This document shows positions 34,584 through 43,619 of a stretch of DNA of 64,000 bases, one piece after another. This DNA comes from Andreprevotia sp. IGB-42 (lineage in GTDB: Bacteria > Pseudomonadota > Gammaproteobacteria > Burkholderiales > Chitinibacteraceae): assembly GCF_009848685.1 (NCBI RefSeq), contig NZ_WXTX01000002.1, positions 372,001-436,000 of the forward strand, written 5' to 3'. Positions within the stretch are counted from its first letter, which is position 1; every line of letters begins with the position of its first letter. Below the pieces are notes generated by a model. It saw nothing but the letters and a program-made list of their open reading frames with translations. It made no database searches and had not been told where the DNA came from. A program made the position numbers and the translations under genes.

Positions 34584-36014
34584 TTAACTGGCGGTGCAGG
34601 GCAACCGCAGGCTGGCAACCACGCCCCCGCCTGCGGCATTGGCCAATGCCACGCTGCCGCCGTGCAGCTCGGCAATGGTGCGGGTGAGCGCAAGGCCAAG
34701 GCCGGTGCCTTTATGCTCGCGCCCGGGGCCAGGCAGCGAGAAGAAGCGCTCGAACAACCGTGGCAATGCAAAATCGGGGATGGGTGCCCCGTCGTTGTGG
34801 ATGGTCAGCAGGCAATACCCGTCAGCAACGCTTGCCGCGACATGGATTGCGCCGCCGGCCGGCGTGAAGTCGAACGCGTTCTGCAGCAGGTTGCGCAGCG
34901 CCTGCTCCAGCAAAAAGCGCTCGCCGGTGATGCCGGCATCAGCAGCGATATCGCAATGGATGCTGCGCCCGTTGCGCCGGGGTTCCAGCGCGGCCAGCAC
35001 GGTGTTGATCAGGTCGGCGAGCTTCACCTGTTCGGTGTCGGCCAGGCCATGGCGGGCTTCCAGCCGCGCCAGATCGAGCAGGCGGTCCACAATCGCCTGC
35101 ATGCGCGCGCTTTCCTGCTGGATATGACCAACAAAGCGCGCATGGTCGGCGTCATCGAGCGGCTCTGCCAGCAGCTCGGCCGAGCCACGTATGCCGGCCA
35201 GCGGCGATTTCAGCTCGTGCGTGAGTGCGTGCACATACTGCTCGACATAGGTCTTGCCCTCCAGCCGATCACGCATTTCCCCCAGCGCATCCGCCAGGTG
35301 GGCCAGCTCGCGGTTGGCGGCAAATGCCGGCACGGCGGCGGGCTTGCCATCGCGTACCTCGCGGGCGAAATCGGTCAGCCTGGCGATGCCACGCGACAGC
35401 CACCACGAGAACACCGCACCCGCCAGCAGCGCCACCGCCACCAGGATCAGGCCGGCCCGCCACAGCTTGTTGCGGGCCCGGTCTATATACGGCTGCATGG
35501 CGGTATTGGGCTTGGCCACGGTCAGCACGCCGACGATGCGGCCGTTATCGATGATGGGCGCGGCCACGTACATCACGGTCGATTCGGCATCGTACGGATC
35601 GGCCGCGCTGGTGCGCGCACCGTACTGGCCGCGCAAAGTCAGGTAAACATCGCGCCATTGCGAGTAATCGCGGCCGATATCCGCACCGGCGGAATCGAGC
35701 TGGACGATGCCCTTGGCATCGGTCACGTACACGCGCAGATCAAGCTTGGTCTTGTCCTGCCCCCACACGGCGGCCTTGGGCGTGCGCTGCAGATAAGTGG
35801 CAATGGCGGCGGCAAAGCGGCCCTGATCGAGCCGGCCGGCAACGAAATCCACGCGGATCAGCTCGGCCAGCAGGTTGCTGGTGTCGATCATCACTTCTTC
35901 CGCCGACTGGCGCACCGCAGGCTTGATTTCATCGCGCACCAGCGTGAGCACGTACCAGCCGGTCAGACCGGCAAACAGGAAGTAGCCCAGGAAAATGCGC
36001 AGGCTGAAGCGCAT
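34584..36014 (-). CDS. creC: Sensor histidine kinase CreC
   Basis: 476 residues. TM1 (about 7-25), a periplasmic sensor (30-183), TM2 (about 185-205), a HAMP-like linker, the H-box HALTHELKSPLAG with H266, and an HATPase domain (N-box LEQALRNLLQNAFDF; G-boxes GTGLGLALTRTIAE). CreC autophosphorylates and passes phosphate to CreB; in E. coli the signal is linked to fermentation of glucose and to peptidoglycan damage. Its ATG overlaps the creB stop by one base (TGATG), so both are co-translated. Confidence 0.94.
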   Translation of the reverse strand: MRFSLRIFLGYFLFAGLTGWYVLTLVRDEIKPAVRQSAEEVMIDTSNLLAELIRVDFVAGRLDQGRFAAAIATYLQRTPKAAVWGQDKTKLDLRVYVTDAKGIVQLDSAGADIGRDYSQWRDVYLTLRGQYGARTSAADPYDAESTVMYVAAPIIDNGRIVGVLTVAKPNTAMQPYIDRARNKLWRAGLILVAVALLAGAVFSWWLSRGIARLTDFAREVRDGKPAAVPAFAANRELAHLADALGEMRDRLEGKTYVEQYVHALTHELKSPLAGIRGSAELLAEPLDDADHARFVGHIQQESARMQAIVDRLLDLARLEARHGLADTEQVKLADLINTVLAALEPRRNGRSIHCDIAADAGITGERFLLEQALRNLLQNAFDFTPAGGAIHVAASVADGYCLLTIHNDGAPIPDFALPRLFERFFSLPGPGREHKGTGLGLALTRTIAELHGGSVALANAAGGGVVASLRLPCTAS

Positions 36015-36697
36015 CAGCCGGCGCTCAGCGCGTAGCCGAAGCCACGGTGGGTTTCGATCGGGTCTTGCGCGGGAGTGATCTCGCGCAGCTTGGCGCGCAG
36101 GCTTTTGATATGGCTGTCTATGGTGCGCTCGAAGCTGTCCTCCGCTGCTTCACCCAAGGCATCGAGCAGTTGTGCGCGGCTGAATACGCGGCCGGGCTGC
36201 GCCACGAACACCGCCAGCACATTGTATTCGGCCGGGGTGAGCTGCAGCCGCGTGCCCAGGTAGCTGATGCGCCGGCCGGCCACATCATGCTCGAAGCGTG
36301 CTGCATCGCGCCGCACTGCAGCGGGGGGCTGCACGCGCTTGAGGATGCCTTTCACGCGTGCTGCCACCTCGCGCGGGCTGAACGGCTTCACCACGTAATC
36401 ATCCGCGCCCAGCTCCAGCCCCACGATGCGGTCCACTTCATCCGCCCGCGCGGTCAGCAGCAATACCGGCAGCTCGGAATGGCGGCGCAAGCGGCGCAGC
36501 AGCTCCAGCCCGCTGCCGTCGGGCAGGCCCACATCGAAGATCGCCAGGTCCACGCCGCCCGCGGCCAGTGCGGCTTCGGCAGCGGAGATGAGGCTATGCC
36601 ACTGCACCACCATGCCTTCGCGGCCCAGCGCAAACACGAGGGTATCGGCAATGGCCGCTTCGTCTTCCAGCAGCAGGATGGTGGGCGGTTTGGTCAT
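36014..36697 (-). CDS. creB: Response regulator CreB (OmpR family)
   Basis: 227 residues from ATG 36697. Receiver domain: acidic ED pocket at ILLLEDEAA, phospho-acceptor D55 in LAIFDVGLPDGSG, conserved T in VLLLTARA, lysine in DDYVVKPFSP. The C-terminal winged helix (LTPAEYNVLAVFVAQPG, RTIDSHIKSLRAKL) is of the OmpR type. It opens the creBCD operon and likely binds the TCCAC repeats in front of creD. The longer reading frame upstream lacks family support. Confidence 0.94.
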   Translation of the reverse strand: MTKPPTILLLEDEAAIADTLVFALGREGMVVQWHSLISAAEAALAAGGVDLAIFDVGLPDGSGLELLRRLRRHSELPVLLLTARADEVDRIVGLELGADDYVVKPFSPREVAARVKGILKRVQPPAAVRRDAARFEHDVAGRRISYLGTRLQLTPAEYNVLAVFVAQPGRVFSRAQLLDALGEAAEDSFERTIDSHIKSLRAKLREITPAQDPIETHRGFGYALSAG

Positions 36698-36799
36698 GGC
36701 AAGCAGGCTTGATGGGCATTGGCTACATTCTAAAGAGTGCGCGACCATATCCGGCATGGTTTTGTGCGCGCACACGCCCGGAAAGCAACGAGGACTGTC

Positions 36800-38368
36800 A
36801 TGGGGATACGCGGGAAGCTGCTCGGCAGTCTGCTTTGCCTGCTCGGCGCGCTGGCGCTGGGCGTATTGTGGCTGCTGCGCGCGCAGATGCTGCACAACTA
36901 CACCCGCATCGAGATGGAGCATGCGCAATCGGACTTGCGCAGCGTGGTGCTGGCGCTGGAGAACGAGAGCAAGCAGTTGGCGGTGCTGGCCAACGACTGG
37001 GGGCACTGGACCGAGCTTTACACCTTTGCAGCCGACCGCAATCCGGACTTCATCAGTGCCAACATCAACAGCCAGAATGATCCGTACCGCCGCAACGGCA
37101 TTGCGTGGCTGGGCATCACCGATGCCGAAGGGCAACTGATTGCCCATCTGGGCATCGATCCGGCCCGGGGCCGTGAAGCACGCTTTCCGGAGCTGGAATT
37201 TGCCACTCCCGCATTGCAGCGGCAGCTGACGGCATTGGGCCAGCGCAACAACGGTTGCGGCATCGTCAACGTGGAAGCGGGGCCGATGCTGCTGTGCGGC
37301 GCGCCCATCCTCACATCGGAAGGCACCGGGCCATCACGCGGCACGGTGCTATTTGGCAAGCTGCTGAACGAGGCCGTGCTGGCATCGGTGCGGCAAACCA
37401 CCAACAGCAGGATCGAGCTGCAATCCGCCGAAGGGCAGCCCATGCTGAACGTTGCCGGCCAGCCGTTTGCCATTGCCTCCACGCTGGGCAGCGGCACCGT
37501 GCGCTACGTGGAAAGCGATGCCGATTACCGCTTGCACTGGGCGCTGCACGACCTGGGTGGCAATGCGCTGGAAGACGTGGTGCTGATCTGGCCGCGCGAT
37601 ATCCGCACGCAGATGGACCGCATGCTGGGCATCGTGAGCTGGCAGCTGGCGCTGCTGGCCGGCCTGGCGGCGCTGGGCATGGGCCTGGTGGTCGAGGTAT
37701 TGCTGGTGCGGCGCTTGAAGAAAATGGATGTGGAGCTCAAGCGCATTTCCGGCCAGCGCGACTGGCACGGGCGGCTATCGGTGGCATCGCAGGACGAGAT
37801 CGGTGCCTTGGCCACGCATGCCAACGATCTGCTGGGCGTGATCCAGCAGCAGGTGGACGAACTGGAACTGAGCGCGATGACCGATGCGCTGACCGGCCTC
37901 GCCAACCGCCGTGCGTTCGATCATCACCTGGCAGAGGAAATCCGCCGGCAATCCCGCCATGGCCGCCCGCTCAGCCTGATGATGTGCGACGTGGATTACT
38001 TCAAGCGTTTCAACGATTGCTACGGTCACCAGGCGGGTGACATGGCGCTGCAGGCGATTGCACGCTGCCTGAAGAACGGCGCACGCCGCGGCGGTGATCT
38101 GCCGGTACGCCTGGGCGGCGAGGAATTTGCATTGCTGTTCATCGCTACCGAAGCGGCCACCGCGGTACGGCTGGCAGAAGAAATACGCCGCGCGGTGGAG
38201 GCGCTGGCGATTCCCCATTCCGGATCGGACGTCGCCCCCGTGCTCACGCTCAGTTTCGGTGTGAGCGAGCTGGGCGAGGACGATACCGCAGATACGCTGT
38301 ATTTCCGCGCCGATACCGCGTTGTATGCGGCCAAGCAGGGCGGCCGCAACCGGGTGATGGCCGGCTAA
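36800..38368 (+). CDS. CHASE4-HAMP-GGDEF diguanylate cyclase
   Basis: 522 residues. TM1 (about 8-27), a periplasmic CHASE4 sensor domain (LANDWGHWTELYTFAADRNP, about 40-270), TM2 (about 277-300), HAMP (RLKKMDVELKRISGQRDW) and a GGDEF domain starting MTDALTGLANRRAFD. The active-site motif is RLGGEEF (about 437-443). The inhibitory site RGGD sits five residues before it, so product inhibition by c-di-GMP is expected. ATG 36800 has GAGGA upstream. It is divergent from creB and may share control elements; its signal is unknown. Confidence 0.93.
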   Translation: MGIRGKLLGSLLCLLGALALGVLWLLRAQMLHNYTRIEMEHAQSDLRSVVLALENESKQLAVLANDWGHWTELYTFAADRNPDFISANINSQNDPYRRNGIAWLGITDAEGQLIAHLGIDPARGREARFPELEFATPALQRQLTALGQRNNGCGIVNVEAGPMLLCGAPILTSEGTGPSRGTVLFGKLLNEAVLASVRQTTNSRIELQSAEGQPMLNVAGQPFAIASTLGSGTVRYVESDADYRLHWALHDLGGNALEDVVLIWPRDIRTQMDRMLGIVSWQLALLAGLAALGMGLVVEVLLVRRLKKMDVELKRISGQRDWHGRLSVASQDEIGALATHANDLLGVIQQQVDELELSAMTDALTGLANRRAFDHHLAEEIRRQSRHGRPLSLMMCDVDYFKRFNDCYGHQAGDMALQAIARCLKNGARRGGDLPVRLGGEEFALLFIATEAATAVRLAEEIRRAVEALAIPHSGSDVAPVLTLSFGVSELGEDDTADTLYFRADTALYAAKQGGRNRVMAG

Positions 38369-38399
38369 GCGGGCCACGCACACGGCAGCCTGGGCGGCA

Positions 38400-39794
38400 A
38401 TGTACCAGCGGTGTTGTCAGCAGGCTGGTGATCGCCTACCCTCGCGGCTTCACCGCCGCTGCTGCCCAACCGTGCTCCCCATACCTGCTTCCCCCCTTCG
38501 CGCCGCTGTGCGCCTGCGCCATGCACCATTGCTGGCCATCCTGACTGCCGTGCTGGCATCCGCATGCGCAAGCCAGCCCGATGCAGCTTCGCTGCCGGCC
38601 AGTGCAGCGCTGGCTGCCACGCCGGAGCCGTTGCCCACGCCGGTACAGCAACTCAGTGCCGATCCGGAAGCGGACCCGGAGGCAAACCCGGAAACCGGCG
38701 CCGAGCCGCCCGTGGCCAGTGCCGTGGAAGCCATGCCCACGCCTGCCCCCGTGCCGCAGACCACGCCGGCACCCAGCCTGAACCCGGCGCAAGCACGTGT
38801 GCTGCTGCAGAAGCTGCTACCGCCCAAGATGCCGGACAAGGCCGGCTGGACGGAAGACATCGTGGATGCGTTCACGGCGCTGAAAATCCCCTACACGCCG
38901 GAATACTTCTGCGCGGCCAACGCGGTGATCGAACAGGAATCATCGTGGCAAGGCGATCCGGGCGTGCCGGGCCTGCCCAAGATCGTGTGGGGCAAGATCG
39001 GCGAGAAAGCCGCCGCCAAGCATATCCCGCTGATTGCGGTGCAGACCGCGCTGCTCAAGACCTCCCCCAACGGGCAGAGCTACAAGAGCCGCATCGACAA
39101 CCTGCGCACCGAACGCGAAATGAATGCGGTGTTCGAAGACCTGGCCGCGGATGCCGCGCGCCTGGGCTTGCCACTGAACATGAGCAACCCCATCCGCACC
39201 GGCGGGCCGATGCAGGTGAGCGTGGACTTTGCCGAGGCGCATGTGCGTGCCTGGCCATATCCGTACAAGCTCACCCGCAGCGTGCGCGATACCGTGTTCA
39301 CGCGGCGCGGCGGCACGTATTTCGGCATTGCCATCCTGCTGCAGTACCCGGCACCGTACAACGACATGCTGTACCGCTTTGCCGACTTCAACGCCGGGCG
39401 CTACGCCAGCCGCAATGCAGCGTTCCAGGCGGCCATTGCCAAGGCCAGCGGCCAGAAAATCACGCTGGATGGTGATCTGCTGAGCTACAGCAACGGCGCG
39501 CCCAGCAGCAAGCCCAGCGATGTGGAGCAGGCGCTGGCCAGCATTGCCGACCGCTTGGGCATGGGCCGCGATGCCATCCGCCGCGATCTGCTGACCGAGA
39601 AATTGTCGCCCTTCGGCCAGAGCGAGCTGTACCGCAAGGTGTTTGCACTGGCCGAGAAGAACGGCAAGCTGCCGCGCGCGGTGCTGCCGGAAATCCGCCT
39701 GATCAGCCCCAAGATCACCCGCAAGCTGACCACCGCGTGGTTTGCCGACCGCGTGAATGGCCGCTACCAGACCTGCCTGGCGCGCGCGCGCTGA
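38400..39794 (+). CDS. DUF1615 lipoprotein
   Basis: Up to 464 residues. The lipobox VLASAC is near residue 56 of the longest frame, so GTG 38508 (giving the lipobox about 20 residues in) is the more natural start; I leave the longer frame because neither site has a good Shine-Dalgarno. After a Pro/Ala-rich linker the DUF1615 domain begins (LLPPKMPDKAGWTEDIVDAF). It includes NAVIEQESSWQGDP and RTGGPMQVSVDFAEAH, which resemble lysozyme-like or transglycosylase-like segments. Function not established. Confidence 0.8.
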   Translation: MYQRCCQQAGDRLPSRLHRRCCPTVLPIPASPLRAAVRLRHAPLLAILTAVLASACASQPDAASLPASAALAATPEPLPTPVQQLSADPEADPEANPETGAEPPVASAVEAMPTPAPVPQTTPAPSLNPAQARVLLQKLLPPKMPDKAGWTEDIVDAFTALKIPYTPEYFCAANAVIEQESSWQGDPGVPGLPKIVWGKIGEKAAAKHIPLIAVQTALLKTSPNGQSYKSRIDNLRTEREMNAVFEDLAADAARLGLPLNMSNPIRTGGPMQVSVDFAEAHVRAWPYPYKLTRSVRDTVFTRRGGTYFGIAILLQYPAPYNDMLYRFADFNAGRYASRNAAFQAAIAKASGQKITLDGDLLSYSNGAPSSKPSDVEQALASIADRLGMGRDAIRRDLLTEKLSPFGQSELYRKVFALAEKNGKLPRAVLPEIRLISPKITRKLTTAWFADRVNGRYQTCLARAR

Positions 39795-39842
39795 GCGTCT
39801 GTTTTGTATGCTCGCACGTTATCGGCGAATCAGCGGCATCAG

Positions 39843-39863
39843 GAACCCGGCCGAGCCGGGTTC
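39843..39863 (+). terminator. Hairpin downstream of the DUF1615 gene
   Basis: GAACCCGGC/GCCGGGTTC, a perfect 9-bp stem with a 3-base loop, 49 bases after the stop; no T-tract. Confidence 0.5.
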
Positions 39864-39998
39864 TCATCGGCTGTTGAGGGTGGACCAGCGGTTCTCCCAA
39901 GTTGATTACACACCCCGCGCCTGCGCTGGGCTCGTCAAGCATCCCGCTCAAACCCAGGCATTAATCGCGGACAAGTTCCAAGCAATTGCAGGATGCCG

Positions 39999-40457
39999 TT
40001 ACTGCGCCGGCAACGGTGCCTGCTTCACCGGCAGGTGCATCGCCACGCCGATGCGGTTGAAGGCGCTGATGACCGCTGCGGCATAGGTAAGCGCCACCAC
40101 TTCGGTATCGGAGAAATGCGCTGAGACCGCGGCGAAGTCGGCATCCGGCGCGCGCGCGCTATCGATATGCGCCAGTGTTTCCGCCCAGGCCAGTGCAGCG
40201 CGTTCGCGCTCGCTGTAAAAATCGACTTCACGCCAGGCCACCAGGCTGTTGATACGCTGGAAATCCTCGCCCCCCTTGAGCAGCGAACGCGCGTGCATGT
40301 CGATGCAGTACGCGCAGCCGTTGATCTGCGAGATACGCAGGTAAACCAGTTCAGCCAGTTGCGCACCCAGCGTGGCCTTGGCGGCGTTGCTGGCGGCGAC
40401 CAGGCCATTGAAGGCTTCCGGGGCGAGGGTGGCGTGTTGCAGGCGGGCTTGGGTCAT
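39999..40457 (-). CDS. AhpD-like carboxymuconolactone decarboxylase-family protein
   Basis: 152 residues with the AhpD/CMD fold. The active-site segment QINGCAYCIDMHAR has C48, C51 and H55, the peroxidase CxxC-x3-H pattern. It probably reduces alkyl hydroperoxides or reacts with thiols. ATG 40457 is chosen because AAGGA lies eight bases upstream; an ATG three codons earlier overlaps that site. A perfect ECF41 promoter lies about 48 bases upstream, and this gene type is the usual ECF41 partner. Confidence 0.9.
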   Translation of the reverse strand: MTQARLQHATLAPEAFNGLVAASNAAKATLGAQLAELVYLRISQINGCAYCIDMHARSLLKGGEDFQRINSLVAWREVDFYSERERAALAWAETLAHIDSARAPDADFAAVSAHFSDTEVVALTYAAAVISAFNRIGVAMHLPVKQAPLPAQ

Positions 40458-40504
40458 GATGAACATCCTTCAGTTGTGCAGCAGGCTGCTGCTTCAACGT
40501 ATAA

Positions 40505-40531
40505 GACGGCATGCCCCGCCGGTTTGTGACA
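40505..40531 (-). promoter_or_regulatory. ECF41 sigma-factor promoter in front of the AhpD-like gene
   Basis: On the minus strand TGTCACA (40531-40525), exactly 16 bases, then CGTC (40508-40505). This is the published ECF41 target signature TGTCACA-N16-CGTC. Confidence 0.88.
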
Positions 40532-40543
40532 ACAGCGGGTTTT

Positions 40544-41497
40544 TTAACCGGTGGCCTCACCAGCCACTTGCGCACGCAGTGCATCGATCAGCACCCTTAC
40601 CTTGCGTGGCCGGTGGCGTGCCGCCGGAAAAACTGCATGGATGCCGCCGACCGGCGCCTGCCATTGCGGCAACAACGCCACCAGCGCGCCGCTTGCCAGA
40701 TCATCACGCACGGCAAAATCGGGCAGCATTGCCAGCCCGCCCCCTGCCAGCGCTGCCGCACGCACGCCATACGCGGTGTTGGCGCTGAAGCCGGCAGCAA
40801 AGCGCACGGTTTGCCGCGCGGCTGTGTCCTGATGGCTGAACGCCCAATTCAGCGGCTGCGGCAATACCGACAGCGCAATGAACGGCCAATCGGCCAGAGC
40901 GGCGGGCGTGGCCGGCACGGATCGGTGTTGCAGCAATGCCGGGCTGGCCACCAGCACATCGTTGAAGCCGGCAATGCGCACCGCCTGGTGATTGGAATCG
41001 GGCAGGTTGCCGATACGGATGGCGACATCGATGCCCTCGCCAACCAGATCGAACAGGCGGTCACCCGCCAGCAGCTCGATTTTCAGGTCCGGATAGCGCT
41101 GCCGCAGCGCGACGCATACCGGCGCAACCACGGTGGCACCGTAATCGATGGGCGCGGTAATTCGCAATGTGCCACGCGGTGCGCTGCTGTCCTGCGCGGC
41201 GGCATCCACGGCGGCTTCCACCTCGCGCACGATGCGCCGGCTGGCTTCATAGAAGGCTTCGCCCGCCTCGGTCAGGCCCAGGCGCCGGGTGGTTCTGACC
41301 AGCAGGCTGGTGCCCACCTCATGCTCCAGCCGTTGCATATGCGTGCTGACCATGGTTTTGGCGAGGCCCAGCCGGGTGGCCGCGGCGGTCAGCGAACCGG
41401 CCTCCACCACGGTCACGAACACCAGCAGGCGATTGAGGTTGATCGCGGCAAGGTTGGCCAAGGCATTCACCACTTTGAATGGACAGTCATTCCACAA
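40544..41497 (-). CDS. LysR-family transcriptional regulator
   Basis: Up to 317 residues. Helix-turn-helix LTAAATRLGLAKTMVSTHMQRLE is preceded by LNRLLVFVTVVEAGS; the effector domain begins near 100. The annotated start MWNDCPFKVVNALANLAAINL has an unusual extension; a start nearer AAINLNRLL is possible, but the frame is open to 41497. It is divergent from the alpha/beta hydrolase gene (86-base gap), the arrangement of a self-regulated LysR target pair. Confidence 0.88.
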   Translation of the reverse strand: MWNDCPFKVVNALANLAAINLNRLLVFVTVVEAGSLTAAATRLGLAKTMVSTHMQRLEHEVGTSLLVRTTRRLGLTEAGEAFYEASRRIVREVEAAVDAAAQDSSAPRGTLRITAPIDYGATVVAPVCVALRQRYPDLKIELLAGDRLFDLVGEGIDVAIRIGNLPDSNHQAVRIAGFNDVLVASPALLQHRSVPATPAALADWPFIALSVLPQPLNWAFSHQDTAARQTVRFAAGFSANTAYGVRAAALAGGGLAMLPDFAVRDDLASGALVALLPQWQAPVGGIHAVFPAARHRPRKVRVLIDALRAQVAGEATG

Positions 41498-41583
41498 TTG
41501 AACGTCTTATCGCCAGCAATGCGCAAGCCTAATCTTGCGCCATAACCGGTGCGCATCGCGCCGCAATCCACAGGAGACCGATC

Positions 41584-42513
41584 ATGACTGCCCAAGCCCT
41601 TGCTGCCGTTGCACTGGCCACCGCCCTCACCCCTGCCGTTGCCGCGGCGGTGGAATACCGCACGCTGGATGTCGACGGCATCCAGATCTTCTACCGCGAG
41701 GCCGGCAACCCGGATGCACCGACCGTGTTGCTGCTGCACGGCTTCCCTGCGTCGTCGCAGATGTATGCCGGGCTGATCGACGCACTGGCCGACCAGTACC
41801 ACCTGATCGCCCCCGATTACCCCGGCGCCGGGCAGACGGTGATCGGCAAGGGCGTTGCTTTCACGCCCACATTCGACAATCTCGCCAGCGTGATGACGCG
41901 GTTTGTCGAACTCAAGGGATTGAAGCGCTTTGCGCTGTACATGCAGGACTTTGGCGGCCCGGTGGGCATGCGCATGGCCAGCCAGCATCCGGGATGGATC
42001 AGTGCGCTGATCGTGCAGAACGCCAACAGCTACGACGCCGGCCTGTCGGATGGCATCCGCCACAACATCAGCGCCACCAGCGCCGGTGTGAACGCCCGGA
42101 CCCGGCCGATGCTGGAAGGCATCCTCAGCACCGAGGGGGTGCAGTTCATGTACCGCACCGGCCTGCGCCAGCCGCAACGCGTGGCGCCGGAGGGCTGGAC
42201 CAACGCATTGTGGGGGCTGCAGAACCCGGTAAACCGCAATATCCAGATGGGCCTGCTGGCAAATTACCAGAGCAATCTGGATCTTTACCCGGCATGGCAA
42301 ACGTATCTGCGCGACCAGCAACCGCCCACGCTGGTGGTCTGGGGCAAGAACGACCCGCTGTTCACCGCAGCCGGCGCGCTCGCCTATGGCAAGGACGTGA
42401 AGAAGGCGGACATCCACCTGCTCGATACCGGCCACTTTGCGCTGGACGAAGAAACGCCGGCGATTGCCGCGCATATGCGGCGGTTTCTGGCGGGGCTGCC
42501 AGCGGCAAAGTAA
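41584..42513 (+). CDS. Secreted alpha/beta hydrolase, haloalkane dehalogenase/epoxide hydrolase-like
   Basis: 309 residues. A signal-like N-terminus (MTAQALAAVALATALTPAVAAA) precedes an alpha/beta hydrolase core: HGFPASSQMY (oxyanion), PDYPGAG, nucleophile elbow QDFGGPVG with D122 instead of Ser, and the base His in DTGHFALDE. The Asp nucleophile puts it with dehalogenases and epoxide hydrolases rather than with esterases. Substrate unknown. Divergent LysR gene suggests an inducible catabolic function. Confidence 0.85.
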   Translation: MTAQALAAVALATALTPAVAAAVEYRTLDVDGIQIFYREAGNPDAPTVLLLHGFPASSQMYAGLIDALADQYHLIAPDYPGAGQTVIGKGVAFTPTFDNLASVMTRFVELKGLKRFALYMQDFGGPVGMRMASQHPGWISALIVQNANSYDAGLSDGIRHNISATSAGVNARTRPMLEGILSTEGVQFMYRTGLRQPQRVAPEGWTNALWGLQNPVNRNIQMGLLANYQSNLDLYPAWQTYLRDQQPPTLVVWGKNDPLFTAAGALAYGKDVKKADIHLLDTGHFALDEETPAIAAHMRRFLAGLPAAK

Positions 42514-42598
42514 GGGCTGAGTCTCCATTGCCACATCAGCCTGGAAGCCAGCCCTGCCAAGGTTCGATGCGCATATCACCGGCCAGCGATACCACGCG

Positions 42599-43471
42599 TC
42601 AATAGTACTGTTGCAGCGCCGCCAGCTTGTCCGGGTTGCGCACGTTGTAAATGGCGGCGATGCGCGCGCCGTCCGCAACGATGACGATGGCCGAATCGAT
42701 GTGGCCATCGATGAAGCGCAGCAGTGCCGGCTCGCCGTTGATTTCGGCGTGCCGGTATTGCGCGCTGCCGGCCTGGTTGGCGGCAATCACCTGATACAGC
42801 CGTGCCAGCCGCTCGGCACCGTACAGCGGGCGCAGCGTGGCGTAGACCTTGCCACCACCATCGGATACCAGCATGGCATCGCTGGTGAACAACGCCTGCA
42901 GCGCCGCATGATCACCGCGCAATGCGGCCGCGGCAAATGCATCGAGCAGGCGGAGATGGTCTTCGGGCGCGACCGGGCGGCGCGGTGCGTCGTCATCCAG
43001 CCGCTTGCGCGCCCGCGATACCAGTTGGCGTACCGCAGCCGGCTTCTTGCCAAGGATGGTGGCGATTTCAGCGTATTCGCAATCGATCACCTCGCGCAGC
43101 AGCAATGCGGCACGCTCTTCCGGAGCCAGCCGCTCCAGCACGGTCATGAAGGCCAGGCCGACATCGCTTTTCAGCTCCAGCGCCCATTCCGGCGATGGCG
43201 CGGTATCAGTCAGCAATGGCTCCGGCAGCCACGGGCCGGTGTAATGTTCGCGCTCGCGCTTGACCACCCGCAGCCGGTCTATCGCCAGCCGGGTGACCAC
43301 GGTAACCAGCCAGGCTTCCGGCGTGGCAAGTGCATCCCGGCTGGCATCGTGCCAGCGCAGGTAGGCATCCTGCACCACGTCTTCCGCATCGGCGCGTACG
43401 CCCAGCATGCGGTAGGCCAGGCCGAACAGGCGTGGGCGGTGCAGGTCAAAAGCATCAAGCGGCAGGTTCAA
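42599..43471 (-). CDS. ECF41-family sigma factor with C-terminal SnoaL domain
   Basis: 290 residues. Sigma-2 region (YRMLGVRADAEDVVQDAYLRW), sigma-4 helix-turn-helix (YAEIATILGKKPAAVRQLVS) and a fused NTF2/SnoaL-like domain (from about 165). The ECF41 marks are all present: WLPEP (81-85) between the sigma domains, DGGGK (204-208) and NPDKL (279-283). In ECF41 the C-terminal domain takes the place of a separate anti-sigma factor. A promoter matching its own consensus precedes this gene, implying autoregulation. Confidence 0.94.
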   Translation of the reverse strand: MNLPLDAFDLHRPRLFGLAYRMLGVRADAEDVVQDAYLRWHDASRDALATPEAWLVTVVTRLAIDRLRVVKREREHYTGPWLPEPLLTDTAPSPEWALELKSDVGLAFMTVLERLAPEERAALLLREVIDCEYAEIATILGKKPAAVRQLVSRARKRLDDDAPRRPVAPEDHLRLLDAFAAAALRGDHAALQALFTSDAMLVSDGGGKVYATLRPLYGAERLARLYQVIAANQAGSAQYRHAEINGEPALLRFIDGHIDSAIVIVADGARIAAIYNVRNPDKLAALQQYY

Positions 43472-43501
43472 TCCGTATCCCCATCATCGGTGCAGATTCA
43501 A

Positions 43502-43528
43502 GACGGTGCTGTGACATGTTTTGTGACA
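43502..43528 (-). promoter_or_regulatory. ECF41 autoregulatory promoter
   Basis: Minus strand TGTCACA (43528-43522), 16 bases, CGTC (43505-43502), 31 bases before the sigma-factor start codon. A second TGTCACA (43516-43510) lies inside the spacer. Confidence 0.88.
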
Positions 43529-43619
43529 AATTGGCAGCATTCCGTCTTTGCAGCCGGCAGGGCGCTTGTTATTGTCGCCGCATTGCCCTGCCAGGCCCGA
43601 ATCCGCCCGCCACCACCGC

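Noticed and set aside
34662-36035. 457-residue plus-strand open frame opposite creC
   Set aside because: creC has H-box, N-box and G-boxes; the plus frame has none and crosses the creB/creC junction.
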